A DNA stretch of 64,000 bases from Rhizobium brockwellii (lineage in GTDB: Bacteria > Pseudomonadota > Alphaproteobacteria > Rhizobiales > Rhizobiaceae). The notes under the pieces are model-generated. The model ran no database searches, was not told the origin of the DNA, and saw nothing but the letters and a program-made list of their open reading frames with translations. Position 1 is the first letter of the stretch. Each line of letters opens with the position of its first letter. The position numbers and the translations under genes are program-made. Of the stretch, positions 1 through 8,967 are shown piece by piece. The stretch spans positions 3,778,001-3,842,000 of the forward strand of contig NZ_CP053439.1 in assembly GCF_000769405.2 (NCBI RefSeq), read 5' to 3'.

Positions 1-1550
1 TTCTGCTGCAGCTGGAGGACAACCAGCGTTCGACGCTGAAGCGCGAGACGGCACAGGACGCGCTTGCCCTTTCACGCATCATCGACCGCCAGCTTCAGGA
101 CATGGCGACGACGCTTCGGCTGCTTTCGAGTTCGCCGGAACTTGAAAACGGCAATCTCGCCTCCTTCCACGAGCGCACGGAAACCGCCCTCAGAGACAAT
201 ACGCTTTTCGTCATCGCCGTCGACCGCACCGGCCAGCAGCTGCTGAACACGCGCCGGGCGTTCGGCACGCCGCTCGGCAAGACGGCGAACATGACAGCCT
301 TCGAAGCGGTCATGGCTTCCGGTCGCATCGAGGCATCAGACGTCTTTCGGGGCCGGACCAGCGGCGAATGGGTCTATAACGTCACCCTGCCCCGGAAGAA
401 TGATCCGGTCGCAGCCCTCATCATCACGCAGGACGCCAAGGATCTGGGCAAGCTCGTGACCACCGAGGGCCTTGCGCCCGGCTGGTCGGCCGCCATCATC
501 GATGAGAGCGGCCACGTCGTCGCGGCCACCGGCCCTGCCAACCTCGAACCCGGCACGCCCTTCGACCCGCGTATTCTGCCGGCGCTCACCGTGTCCCGCG
601 GCGTCTTCCAGGACGAGACAATCCTGCCGCACATGCTCCTCGGTTATGCCCAGATTCCCGGTTGGTCGTGGAAGACGGTGATCTGGGGACCCATCGCCCA
701 GGCGTCGATCCTCAGCACCTGGCGTTTCCTCATCATCGGCGGCGTGGCACTGGTGCTCGTCGCCGTGCTGGGCGCTTATGCCGTCGCAAGACAGGTGCGC
801 ACCACCATTCGCGATATCGCCGAAATGGCGAACCGCATGGGCGAAGGCCATATCGTCTCGCCGGTCGAGACCAGCGTCATCGAGGCGAACCAGGTGGCGA
901 TTGCCCTTTCGAATGCCTCTTTCGATCGTAGCCAGACCGAGGACCGGCTGCGTTTCGTCATGCACGAGCTCGTCCACCGCACCAAGAATCTTCTGACGCT
1001 TGCCCAGGCAATGATGCGCCAGCTCGCCAAGCAGTCCGACAGCGTCGAGTCCTTCCGCGCCGCCGTCGCCGACCGCCTCGAGGGCTTGGTGCGTTCGATC
1101 GAGCTCCTGACCAGCGAACAATGGGGAGGCGTGTCGCTGCGGCGGGTCGTCGACATCCATCTGCAGGCCTTCCCGCAATCGCGCGAGCAGATCGACATCA
1201 GCGGCGAAGACTTCGTGCTGAAGCCGGATGCCGTGCAGAATCTCGGCCTCGCCTTGCATGAACTCGCCACCAATTCGGTGAAATACGGCGCGCTTTCCGT
1301 ACCGCAAGGCCGTGTCCGCTTCGAATGGCGCGACGTCAGCGAGGAGGACAAGCCGGATGCCCTGCTTCGCTTCACTTGGGAAGAGCGCGGCGGCCCGCCG
1401 GTCACCGAGCCATCGCGCTCGGGCTTCGGCACGACCGTTATCAAGGCCCATGCCGCCTCCGCCTTTCGCGGCACGGTCGAGATCGATTTCCGGCCCGAAG
1501 GCTTGTTGTGGGTGCTGACGGCGCAGCGCGCGACGTTGGTGCGGGACTAA
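1..1550 (+). CDS. Sensor histidine kinase, HWE/HisKA_2 type (5' end missing)
   Basis: The reading frame is open from base 3, so the true start lies upstream of the window. About 515 residues are visible. The first part is an extracytoplasmic sensor-like region, followed by one membrane helix (bases about 725-795) and a HAMP-like linker. The kinase core has the H-box HELVHRTKN near base 970, an N-box with HELATNSVKYGAL near 1260, and a G-box-like GFGTTVIKAHA near 1425. The HRTKN box and the short ATPase domain are typical of the HWE/HisKA_2 kinases common in rhizobia. These kinases phosphorylate single-domain response regulators, often of the general stress pathway. No partner regulator is visible here, so the signal and output are unknown. 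Confidence 0.85.
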   Translation, partial: LLQLEDNQRSTLKRETAQDALALSRIIDRQLQDMATTLRLLSSSPELENGNLASFHERTETALRDNTLFVIAVDRTGQQLLNTRRAFGTPLGKTANMTAFEAVMASGRIEASDVFRGRTSGEWVYNVTLPRKNDPVAALIITQDAKDLGKLVTTEGLAPGWSAAIIDESGHVVAATGPANLEPGTPFDPRILPALTVSRGVFQDETILPHMLLGYAQIPGWSWKTVIWGPIAQASILSTWRFLIIGGVALVLVAVLGAYAVARQVRTTIRDIAEMANRMGEGHIVSPVETSVIEANQVAIALSNASFDRSQTEDRLRFVMHELVHRTKNLLTLAQAMMRQLAKQSDSVESFRAAVADRLEGLVRSIELLTSEQWGGVSLRRVVDIHLQAFPQSREQIDISGEDFVLKPDAVQNLGLALHELATNSVKYGALSVPQGRVRFEWRDVSEEDKPDALLRFTWEERGGPPVTEPSRSGFGTTVIKAHAASAFRGTVEIDFRPEGLLWVLTAQRATLVRD

Positions 1551-1611
1551 GGCCCCGGAACAATCGCTATCTCCACCCGTTTCGGACAGGTCATTCCAAA
1601 GGAGAAAGACC

Positions 1612-2094
1612 ATGTTCAAGCAAACGATGATCGCAGCCGCGGCATTGACGGCCGTTGCCTGGGGTAGCCCGGCAGGCGCGGAAAGCTATGTCACGCTTGG
1701 CCGTCTTGTCTGCGGATCGGATGGCGGCCAAGGTCTGATCGTCACCTCGCAGAAGAACCTCATCTGCACCTATACGCCGGCGGCCGGCGGCGCCAAGGCG
1801 GTCTATGCCGGCAAAATCGAGAAATTCGGCCTCGATATCGGCCAGACCGGCAAGAGCGTCATGATCTGGCAGGTGTTGGCAAAGACCGGCACGGATATCC
1901 CGCAATTCGCTCTAGCCGGCGAATATTACGGGATCGGCGCCGATGCGAGCATCGGTGCGGGCGCCGGCGCCAAGGTTATCGCCGGCGGCACCAACAAGGC
2001 CTTCATGCTGCAGCCGTTGAACGTCCAGGCGCAGGAAGGTTTGAACCTGGCAATCGGCGTCGAGAAGATGACACTCGTGCCGGGCGAGACCTGA
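1612..2094 (+). CDS. DUF992 family secreted protein
   Basis: This 160-residue protein begins with a signal peptide (MFKQTMIAAAALTAVAWGS, cleavage probably after GAE). The mature part is glycine- and alanine-rich with two cysteines (VCGS and LICTY), which could form a disulfide. This matches the DUF992 family, periplasmic proteins found mostly in Rhizobiales and of unknown function. A Shine-Dalgarno stretch (GGAGAAAGACC) precedes the ATG. The gene stands alone and converges on pntB, with a GC-rich hairpin between them. Confidence 0.8.
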   Translation: MFKQTMIAAAALTAVAWGSPAGAESYVTLGRLVCGSDGGQGLIVTSQKNLICTYTPAAGGAKAVYAGKIEKFGLDIGQTGKSVMIWQVLAKTGTDIPQFALAGEYYGIGADASIGAGAGAKVIAGGTNKAFMLQPLNVQAQEGLNLAIGVEKMTLVPGET

Positions 2095-2156
2095 CGAAAG
2101 CGCAGAGAGAGATTGCCGTTGTCGAGGCACGACGGTGCAGACTGGCATGAATCAAA

Positions 2157-2177
2157 CAGCCGCCCGGAGGGCGGCTG
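2157..2177 (-). terminator. Hairpin between convergent DUF992 and pntB
   Basis: CAGCCGCCC at 2157-2165 pairs with GGGCGGCTG at 2169-2177 around a 3-base loop. On the minus strand it is followed by TTTGAT, a weak U-tract. It lies just past the pntB stop, so it probably ends the transhydrogenase operon. Confidence 0.55.
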
Positions 2178-2189
2178 CATTGGCGTCGA

Positions 2190-3593
2190 TCAGTGCGCGA
2201 TCGCCTTGTTGATATCCTCGGTCATCTTCTTCGCGTCACCGAGCAACATCATCGTGCCGTCCTTGTAGAACAGCGTATTGTCGATGCCGGCATAACCCGA
2301 GCCGAGCGAGCGTTTAACGAAGAGGCAGGTCTTTGCCCGGTCGACGTCGAGGATCGGCATGCCGTATATCGGCGAGGTCTTGTCGTCGCGCGCCGCCGGA
2401 TTGGTGACGTCGTTGGCGCCGATGACATAGGCAACGTCGGCCTGGGCGAATTCCGAGTTGATGTCCTCGAGCTCGAAAACCTCGTCATAGGGAACATTCG
2501 CTTCGGCGAGCAACACGTTCATGTGGCCGGGCATACGGCCTGCGACCGGATGGATCGCATATTTTACCTCGACGCCGTTCTTCTTGAGATTGTCGGCGAG
2601 TTCGCGTAGCGCATGCTGGGCCTGGGCGACCGCCATGCCGTATCCCGGCACGATGATGACCTTCGATGCATTGGCCATCAGATAGGCCGCATCTTCGGCC
2701 GAGCCGAGCTTGACCGTCCTGTCTGAGGTGTCGGGTCCGCCGGACGCCATCTCACCGCCAAAACCGCCAAAACCGCCGAGAATGACGGAGACGAAGGAAC
2801 GGTTCATGCCCTTGCACATGATGTAGGAGAGGATCGCGCCGGAGGAGCCGACGAGCGCGCCCGTGATGATCAACGCCAGATTGCCGAGCGTGAAGCCAAT
2901 GCCGGCCGCAGCCCAGCCTGAATAGGAGTTCAGCATCGATACGACGACCGGCATATCGGCCCCGCCGATCGGCACGATCAGCAGAACGCCGAGCGCCAGC
3001 GACAGCGCCACGACGGCCCAGAAGTCGAAATGGCTCTCGGTGGCGGCAAGCCCGATGATGAAGAGCACGATCAACACCAGCAGGCTCGCATTGATCACAT
3101 GCCGGTAGGGCAGGAGGATCGGCTTGCCGGACATGCGCCCGTCGAGCTTCAGGAAAGCAATGATCGAACCGGTAAAGGTCAGCGCGCCGATCGCCACGCC
3201 GAGTGCCATCTCGACGCGCGCCTCGGTGTAGATTTGGCCGATCTCACCGATGCCGAAGGAAGCCGGCGTGTAGAGCGCGGAGGCCGCGACCAGCACCGCG
3301 GCAAGGCCGACCAGCGAATGGAAACCGGCGACGAGCTGCGGCATCGAGGTCATGGGGATGGTGCGGGCGACATAGGCGCCGACGCTGCCGCCGATGGCAA
3401 GGCCAAGGACGATCAGCACGAAGCCGCCGAAGTCAGGCGTCGCCAGCACCAGCGTCGTCAGGATCGCTATCCCCATGCCGATCATGCCGTAGAGATTGCC
3501 CTTGCGGCTGGTGGCCGGATGCGACAGGCCGCGCAACGCCAGGATGAAGAGCACGCCGGAGACGAGGTAGAGGAAGGCTGCGATATTGGTCAT
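2190..3593 (-). CDS. pntB: NAD(P) transhydrogenase subunit beta
   Basis: This 467-residue membrane subunit carries the proton channel and the NADP(H)-binding domain III of the energy-linked transhydrogenase. The N-terminal half is a run of membrane helices. The C-terminal domain has the NADP site with VPGYGMAVAQAQHA, GRMPGHMNVLLAEA and YVIGANDVTNPAAR, all family signatures. The reading frame extends upstream, but the ATG at 3593 (MTNIAAFLYLVSG) is the family start and lies 7 bases after the pntAB stop. It is the last gene of a three-gene pnt operon. The enzyme makes NADPH from NADH using the proton gradient. Confidence 0.95.
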   Translation of the reverse strand: MTNIAAFLYLVSGVLFILALRGLSHPATSRKGNLYGMIGMGIAILTTLVLATPDFGGFVLIVLGLAIGGSVGAYVARTIPMTSMPQLVAGFHSLVGLAAVLVAASALYTPASFGIGEIGQIYTEARVEMALGVAIGALTFTGSIIAFLKLDGRMSGKPILLPYRHVINASLLVLIVLFIIGLAATESHFDFWAVVALSLALGVLLIVPIGGADMPVVVSMLNSYSGWAAAGIGFTLGNLALIITGALVGSSGAILSYIMCKGMNRSFVSVILGGFGGFGGEMASGGPDTSDRTVKLGSAEDAAYLMANASKVIIVPGYGMAVAQAQHALRELADNLKKNGVEVKYAIHPVAGRMPGHMNVLLAEANVPYDEVFELEDINSEFAQADVAYVIGANDVTNPAARDDKTSPIYGMPILDVDRAKTCLFVKRSLGSGYAGIDNTLFYKDGTMMLLGDAKKMTEDINKAIAH

Positions 3594-3600
3594 CAGTCCC

Positions 3601-3999
3601 TCACCGGTCCTTCTTGCGGTACATCGAAAGCATCCGTTGCGTGACGAGGAAGCCGCCGAAGATGTTGACCGAGACGAGCACCAGGGCGACGAAGCCGAAA
3701 CCGGTCGCAAGCCCGCTGGTCGAGATGCCGACCGCCAGAAGCGCGCCGACGACGATGACGGAGGAGATCGCATTGGTGACGGCCATCAGCGGCGTATGCA
3801 GCGCCGGCGTCACCGACCACACGACGTAATAGCCGACGAAGATCGACAATACGAAGATGGCGAGTTGGAAGACGAAGGGATCGATCGCCCCGCCGGTCGC
3901 GGCACTTGCCGCTTCCGGTGCTTGGGCCGCCGCCGTGATCACGGCGGTCACCGCATGGTCGAGCTGCTCCAGCGCCCTGTCCATTGCTTCACTGGCCAT
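3601..3999 (-). CDS. pntAB: NAD(P) transhydrogenase subunit alpha part 2
   Basis: The 132-residue protein supplies the alpha-side membrane helices, with three to four hydrophobic segments after residue 40 (FQLAIFVLSIFVGYYVVW, TNAISSVIVVGALLAVG, FVALVLVSVNIFGGFLV). Many alphaproteobacteria split the E. coli PntA into a soluble PntAA and this membrane part. Its ATG shares one base with the pntAA stop (TGATG), which suggests translational coupling. It ends 7 bases before pntB. Confidence 0.93.
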   Translation of the reverse strand: MASEAMDRALEQLDHAVTAVITAAAQAPEAASAATGGAIDPFVFQLAIFVLSIFVGYYVVWSVTPALHTPLMAVTNAISSVIVVGALLAVGISTSGLATGFGFVALVLVSVNIFGGFLVTQRMLSMYRKKDR

Positions 4000-5147
4000 C
4001 AGATGTCTCCCTTCTTCGCGCCGCCGAAGGCGGGATGAACCACGTCGCCGGCATAGGTCAGCATCGTCGCCTTGACGAGCTCGTCGTCGAGATTGACGAC
4101 GACGCTCCGCGTTTCCTTGTTGACCATGGTCTCGAGGAAGGTCACGAGGTTCTTGGCGTAGAGCGCCGAGGCGCTGGCCGCAACCCGGCCCGGCATGTTG
4201 GCGAAACCGACCACCCTGACGCCTTCGACATCGGCGACCTCGCCGGGGACGACGCCCTCGATATTGCCGCCGCGCTCGACCGCGAGGTCGACGGCGACCG
4301 CGCCTGATTTCATCGAGGCGAGCATGGCGCGCGAAACGAGCCGCGGTGCCGCACGACCGGGGATCAGCGCGGTGGTGATGACGATATCCTGCTTGGCTAT
4401 GTGTTCGGCAACCAGAGCCGCCTGTTTCGCCTGATAGTCGGCGGACATTTCCTTGGCATAGCCGCCGGCCGTTTCCGCCGCCTTGAACTCGTCGTCTTCG
4501 ACGGCGATGAACTTGGCGCCGAGCGAGGCGACCTGCTCCTTGGCTGCGGGGCGAACGTCGGTGGCCGACACCGCCGCGCCGAGACGACGCGCGGTCGCGA
4601 TCGCCTGGAGACCGGCGACGCCGGCACCCATGACGAAGACCTTGGCGGCCGGGACGGTGCCGGCCGCCGTCATCATCATCGGCATGGCGCGGTCATAAAC
4701 CGCCGCCGCCTCGATGACGGCCTGGTAACCGGCGAGATTGGCCTGGGACGACAGCACGTCCATGGACTGGGCGCGGGTAATGCGCGGCACCAGTTCCATC
4801 GCGAAAGCCGAAAGCCCGGCACTTGCCAGTGCCGCGATCGCTTCGTCATTGCCGTAGGGATCCATGATGGCGATGATCACGGCGCCGCTTTTATAGCCGG
4901 AGATTTCCGATCCGCTGGGACGGCGCACCTTCAGCACCACGTCGGCCAAGGCTGCATCCGCAAAACTGCCGATCCTGGCACCGGCGGCCTCGAACTCCCC
5001 GTCCGGAATACGCGAAGCCGCACCGGCACCGGCTTCGACGACGACGTCGAAGCCGAAACTCTTCATCTTCTTCACGGTCTCGGCGGAGGCGGCGACGCGC
5101 GTCTCCTCGCCCGTAACTTCCCTTGCAACGAAAACAATATTGCCCAA
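3999..5147 (-). CDS. pntAA: NAD(P) transhydrogenase subunit alpha part 1, TTG start
   Basis: This 382-residue soluble domain I binds NAD(H). The Rossmann loop is VFVMGAGVAGLQA at about residues 170-182, and the segment RITRAQSMDVLSSQANLAGY (122-141) is a family signature shared with alanine dehydrogenase. The reading frame continues upstream to 5210, but TTG at 5147 is preceded by GGAGGAGG at a good distance and gives the family N-terminus LGNIVFVAREV. I therefore chose TTG. The stop overlaps the pntAB start. The operon is preceded by the oxidase subunit IV gene, 155 bases upstream on the same strand. Confidence 0.93.
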   Translation of the reverse strand: MGNIVFVAREVTGEETRVAASAETVKKMKSFGFDVVVEAGAGAASRIPDGEFEAAGARIGSFADAALADVVLKVRRPSGSEISGYKSGAVIIAIMDPYGNDEAIAALASAGLSAFAMELVPRITRAQSMDVLSSQANLAGYQAVIEAAAVYDRAMPMMMTAAGTVPAAKVFVMGAGVAGLQAIATARRLGAAVSATDVRPAAKEQVASLGAKFIAVEDDEFKAAETAGGYAKEMSADYQAKQAALVAEHIAKQDIVITTALIPGRAAPRLVSRAMLASMKSGAVAVDLAVERGGNIEGVVPGEVADVEGVRVVGFANMPGRVAASASALYAKNLVTFLETMVNKETRSVVVNLDDELVKATMLTYAGDVVHPAFGGAKKGDI

Positions 5148-5302
5148 CTGCCCCCTCCTCCGGGTCAGCCAGACCGCCGCAGGTTTCCCTGCGCAGGCCA
5201 AGCACCTCATTCAACAAGCTTCGGAGAAGCTCTCCTCCCCTCAGAGCGCCGTGCGCCCTTTCGGACGCACAAAGGACGCTCTGATCCCCTGAATCTACGC
5301 GA

Positions 5303-5527
5303 TCAGCGGAACAGGAAGATGCCGGCGGCGAGAAGAATGATGAAGACGAAGAGGCCACCGAGAAGACCGGCGCCGCCGAAGAAACCGGCGGTCATCGCAA
5401 GCAGGAGGACGATGAGCAGCATCGAGCCGTATTTCGCGCTGGCGATGAACATGTCGTAGGTCTTTTCATGTTCTTTGTAATCCATCGGCGCGCCGGTCTC
5501 GACCGGTCCGGTATGATGTTCGGCCAT
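5303..5527 (-). CDS. aa3-type cytochrome c oxidase subunit IV
   Basis: A 74-residue protein with a short polar N-terminus (MAEHHTGPVETGAPMDYKEH) and two adjacent hydrophobic helices in the last 45 residues. The motif MDYKEHEKTYDMFI matches the small alphaproteobacterial aa3-oxidase subunit IV family. The upstream frame to 5629 is not used: the ATG at 5527 has GGGAGACGAT just before it. The catalytic oxidase subunits are not in this window, so the gene is separated from them here and sits ahead of the pnt genes. Confidence 0.85.
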   Translation of the reverse strand: MAEHHTGPVETGAPMDYKEHEKTYDMFIASAKYGSMLLIVLLLAMTAGFFGGAGLLGGLFVFIILLAAGIFLFR

Positions 5528-5769
5528 AAATATCGTCTCCCTGAAATGCCTCTGCGCTGCTCGATTCCCTAGCCTGAGCGAGGGAAATCCCTTCTTGCAG
5601 GGATTACACAATGACAGGCAAAAGCGCAATGCATGAGAATGCCGCAGGCGCGCGTGGCAACCGCGATGTCAGAGGCCCGGACAGACCTGAACGACGGCTG
5701 ATATCGCCTGCCGTCCATCGCCCTCCTCTGCCCGGCGGAGAACGTCTCTTCGTCGGGAACAAGGGTAAA

Positions 5770-6522
5770 TTACAGCGGCAGGTCGGTGCCGAGTTCGCCT
5801 TGCGGCACGAAACGCGCCGTCGGAATGATGGTGAGCGGCGGCAGGGTGTCGTTGGGATTGCGCGAAAACATCATGCGCTGCTCGCTGGCGCTGGAGATGA
5901 AGAAGGGATAGCGCGTCAACAGTTTGCGCCCAACCTCGATCACATTCGTCGCCATCAGCGTCATGTCGATCCCGTAATTCTTCGCCAGCCGGCCCGGCAC
6001 GACCGTATCGGCATAGAAGACCCGCTTGTAGAAGGCTGCATGCGGCGGCCGAACGAATTGAAGAACGCGGTCCGCACGGAAATACGCCGCCGCCACGATG
6101 GTCGGCCTCAGCGTCAGATAGGGAACCCAGGGCAGGTCGGCGGTGAGTTCAGGGTCGGCCGCGAAACGCGCCGGATCAATCAGGGTCAGCCCCGCATCCA
6201 GAAGTTCATCCATCGCCTCGGGAAAAGCGCCGCCGGACTGGCTGAGGCGATGTTCGGGTGTCACATAATGAACCCGGATCGTACTGACCAGTTCCCCATA
6301 ATAATACAGACCGAAAATATAGGCGTGGCTGTCGAAATCGCTGTCGTCCAACAGCCCTTTCGGGGCGAGCGCCAGCACGTCATGGGCCTTGTAGGCCTTG
6401 TAGCGCAACCGTTCCACCTGCTCCATGTCTTCGCTGCTTTCGACGCGGCGATACTCGACATGATCCAAAACTTCCAAAATTTTTGTGCTGAAATCGCTAC
6501 GCTTGAACAGTGTCTCTGACAT
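5770..6522 (-). CDS. FeeM-like N-acyltransferase (autoinducer-synthase fold)
   Basis: The 250-residue protein has the GNAT/acyl-homoserine-lactone-synthase fold. The N-terminal part reads VERLRYKAYKAHDVLA, followed by the core strand VSTIRVHYV and, later, a long C-terminal half. Related proteins include FeeM-type N-acyl amino acid synthases, which use acyl-ACP as donor. No AHL receptor (LuxR) gene is adjacent, so I do not call it a quorum-sensing LuxI. The ATG at 6522 is preceded, 16 to 30 bases upstream, by a CtrA-type box. The acyl acceptor and product are unknown. Confidence 0.7.
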   Translation of the reverse strand: MSETLFKRSDFSTKILEVLDHVEYRRVESSEDMEQVERLRYKAYKAHDVLALAPKGLLDDSDFDSHAYIFGLYYYGELVSTIRVHYVTPEHRLSQSGGAFPEAMDELLDAGLTLIDPARFAADPELTADLPWVPYLTLRPTIVAAAYFRADRVLQFVRPPHAAFYKRVFYADTVVPGRLAKNYGIDMTLMATNVIEVGRKLLTRYPFFISSASEQRMMFSRNPNDTLPPLTIIPTARFVPQGELGTDLPL

Positions 6523-6537
6523 TTTTCGATCCGCTCG

Positions 6538-6552
6538 TTAACGGATCATTAA
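6538..6552. promoter_or_regulatory. Candidate CtrA-binding site
   Basis: TTAA at 6538-6541 and TTAA at 6549-6552 are separated by exactly 7 bases (CGGATCA), the full consensus for the alphaproteobacterial cell-cycle regulator CtrA. Further TTAA half-sites follow at 6603, 6611 and 6617 without the 7-base spacing. The site sits just upstream of the FeeM-like gene, close enough to overlap its promoter or early leader. Confidence 0.55.
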
Positions 6553-6663
6553 TCATACGCCAGCGAAATTTAGGCAAGGAAATCCGATAATTTCCCTTGT
6601 TTTTAAATCGTTAAGGTTAACGCGGCACGCGCTTTTCAGGGGGAAACTGTCAGTTGAGACCGC

Positions 6664-8967
6664 TCAGGCGACCTTGTTGCGGCGGCGTTGCACGACGCGG
6701 CGGCCGATGCCCTGCTGCAACAGTGGGATATTCTGGGAAGGCACCGGCGGCGAGAAAACGTAACCCTGAACAAGATCGGCGCTGCGGTGCTTGTTGAGCA
6801 GTGCGAGCTGCTCCTCGGTTTCGACGCCTTCAATGACGATCTTCAGGCCCAGTTCGCGGGCGAGATGGACCGTGCCGCGCAGCAGCTTCAGACGGCGGTT
6901 ATCTTCGACGATGTTGCGCACGAAGGAGCGATCGATCTTGACGATATCGAGCGGCAGTGTGTCGAGGTAGCTGAGGCTAGAGAAGCCGGTACCGAAATCG
7001 TCGATGGCGATGGTGATGCCGCGGGCCCTGAGCTCCGCCAGGATGGCGCGCACGGCCGCCGGCTCGTCGATCAGGCAGCTTTCGGTGACTTCGAGATGCA
7101 GCCGCGCCGCGTCGAGACCGGAATGGGCAAGCGCTTCTGCGACCACCGAGAGAATATCGGCATCGCGCAGATCCCGCGCTGAAAGGTTGACCGAGACGGC
7201 GATATGTTCCGGCCAGTTCATGCATTCGCTGCACGCCTTGAACAACACGAAACGGGTGATGTCGGAGATGATGCCCATATCCTCGGCGAGCCGGATGAAG
7301 ACGTCGGGCGGGATCGAGCCCTTCTCCGGGTGAACCCAGCGCGCCAACGCCTCGGCGCACTCGATCCGCGAGCCGTCTGCCCGAAACATCGGCTGGAAGG
7401 CGAGATGCAGCGCCTGCGCCGAGACCGCATCGCGCAGATCCGCCTTCAGCTTCTGCTGCTCGATATAGCGGCCATCCATCTCCCGCTCGAAGCCGGAAAT
7501 GCCGCCCTTGAAGCGCGACTTACTTTCAAACAGCGCCAGATCCGCCTTGACGCTCCATTCGTCCATCGCAAACGCAGCACTCTCGAGGATCGCGTAGCCG
7601 GCGCTGAGCGAAACGAGGAAGGTCAGCTCGTCGACTGCGTAGTTGCCCTGGATTGCGGCGTGCACGCGGCGGATCTCGACGTCGAGCGAAGCCTGTTCCT
7701 TCGCATGCGGGAAGAACAAGATGAACTGGTCTCCCATCAACCGGCCGAGGATGGCGTTGCCGGAGGCCTGCTTGATGCGGGCGGCAATGGCGCAGAGCAG
7801 GTGGTCGCCGGTAACGTGGCCACGCATGTCGTTGACATGTTTGAACTCGTCGATATCGAGAACCATGAAGCCGAGCGGCCCGACTTTCCTGTGATGTTTG
7901 GCGAGATAATCCTGCACCAGCTGCCCGAAATATTCTCGGTTCGGCAGGCCGGTCAGCGCATCGAAGCGGACCATGTGCATGATCTTCTGCTCCGCCTTCA
8001 CCCGGCTGGACACGTCCTCGAAGATCAGCACGGCGCCGCCGTCAGCCCTGCGGCTGGCGGAAAATTCGAGCGACAGGCCCTCAGGGAAGTGGATGAGCGT
8101 GCGCGACAGGTTGCCTTCGGCGACCTGGGTGAGTTGGCGCAGGATGAGCTCCGGCTGCGAGGCGTCCATGAAGCTGTAGCGCGCGCCGTAGCGCAGCACG
8201 GCGCCGAGATCGCGGTCCTTCAACCGATCCGGCGCACCGATCTTCAAAAGCTCGCAGGCCTTGCGATTGACGACCTGGATGCGGTTTTCGGCATCGACCA
8301 TGACCAGGCCATGCGGCATGTTGTTGAGCGCCGTATCGAAGCGGTCGGCGATGATGGTGATTTCCCGGCGCGCGATGACATTCTCATAGAGGAACTCGCG
8401 CACGCCGTTCGCCATGGCCCGCGTCGTCAGCCAGAAGGGAATGAGGAAGATCGACAACAAGCCACGATAAAAATCGAGCGCCATCAGGCTGCAGACGATC
8501 ATCGGCAGACAGCAGGAAAAGGTCTGGAGGTCGACCGCCAGGCGCGAACCATAATTGCGGCCGACAACGGAAACCATGGTCGCCATGGTAACCGCAATGC
8601 AGGCAAGTTCCGCAAAGGAATCATGAACGACGAAGATGGCGTATCCGCTGGCGATGCCAAGCAGGGTGGTGGTGCAGGCAGCACCGGCAACCAGGATCCG
8701 CTCCCAACGCTCGATTCCGGCGTGCGACAGGCTCTCCTTTTCGACGCGGTCGAACTGCCGGAAGATGACCATGCGAACACAAAAGACCAGGAGGAAGGCG
8801 GCCGCCAGCAGGATATAGACGAAGGACTGGGTCTTGGCAGCAACGGCAAGGCATGTCGCGACATGCACGATCACGCCAGCAAGCAGCGTCATGCGGTTCC
8901 CGGAAAGGGAACTCACAAACGACAGATACACATCTATAGGGACCCTGTTCGGGTTATCTGGCTTCAT
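6664..8967 (-). CDS. Membrane PAS-GGDEF-EAL protein, probable c-di-GMP phosphodiesterase
   Basis: The protein has 767 residues from the ATG at 8967, chosen because AGGGAAAG precedes it. Order of parts: about six membrane helices (to about residue 190), a PAS-like domain (FDTALNNMPHGLVMVDAENRI), a GGDEF domain and an EAL domain. The GGDEF signature is changed to MGDQF, so cyclase activity is probably lost. The EAL domain keeps all the hallmark residues: EALARW, NLSARDL, EVTES, IDDFGTGFSSL, KIDRSF, EGVETEEQ and QGYVF. It should therefore hydrolyse c-di-GMP, perhaps with GTP binding to the GGDEF domain as a control. Confidence 0.9.
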   Translation of the reverse strand: MKPDNPNRVPIDVYLSFVSSLSGNRMTLLAGVIVHVATCLAVAAKTQSFVYILLAAAFLLVFCVRMVIFRQFDRVEKESLSHAGIERWERILVAGAACTTTLLGIASGYAIFVVHDSFAELACIAVTMATMVSVVGRNYGSRLAVDLQTFSCCLPMIVCSLMALDFYRGLLSIFLIPFWLTTRAMANGVREFLYENVIARREITIIADRFDTALNNMPHGLVMVDAENRIQVVNRKACELLKIGAPDRLKDRDLGAVLRYGARYSFMDASQPELILRQLTQVAEGNLSRTLIHFPEGLSLEFSASRRADGGAVLIFEDVSSRVKAEQKIMHMVRFDALTGLPNREYFGQLVQDYLAKHHRKVGPLGFMVLDIDEFKHVNDMRGHVTGDHLLCAIAARIKQASGNAILGRLMGDQFILFFPHAKEQASLDVEIRRVHAAIQGNYAVDELTFLVSLSAGYAILESAAFAMDEWSVKADLALFESKSRFKGGISGFEREMDGRYIEQQKLKADLRDAVSAQALHLAFQPMFRADGSRIECAEALARWVHPEKGSIPPDVFIRLAEDMGIISDITRFVLFKACSECMNWPEHIAVSVNLSARDLRDADILSVVAEALAHSGLDAARLHLEVTESCLIDEPAAVRAILAELRARGITIAIDDFGTGFSSLSYLDTLPLDIVKIDRSFVRNIVEDNRRLKLLRGTVHLARELGLKIVIEGVETEEQLALLNKHRSADLVQGYVFSPPVPSQNIPLLQQGIGRRVVQRRRNKVA

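Noticed and set aside
336..1619. Long minus-strand open frame opposite the sensor kinase
   Set aside because: It is the antisense shadow of the kinase gene in GC-rich DNA, with no ribosome-binding site or recognisable domain.
5770..6522. Calling the acyltransferase a LuxI quorum-sensing synthase
   Set aside because: No luxR gene is near and the fold is shared with FeeM-type enzymes, so the narrower claim is not supported.
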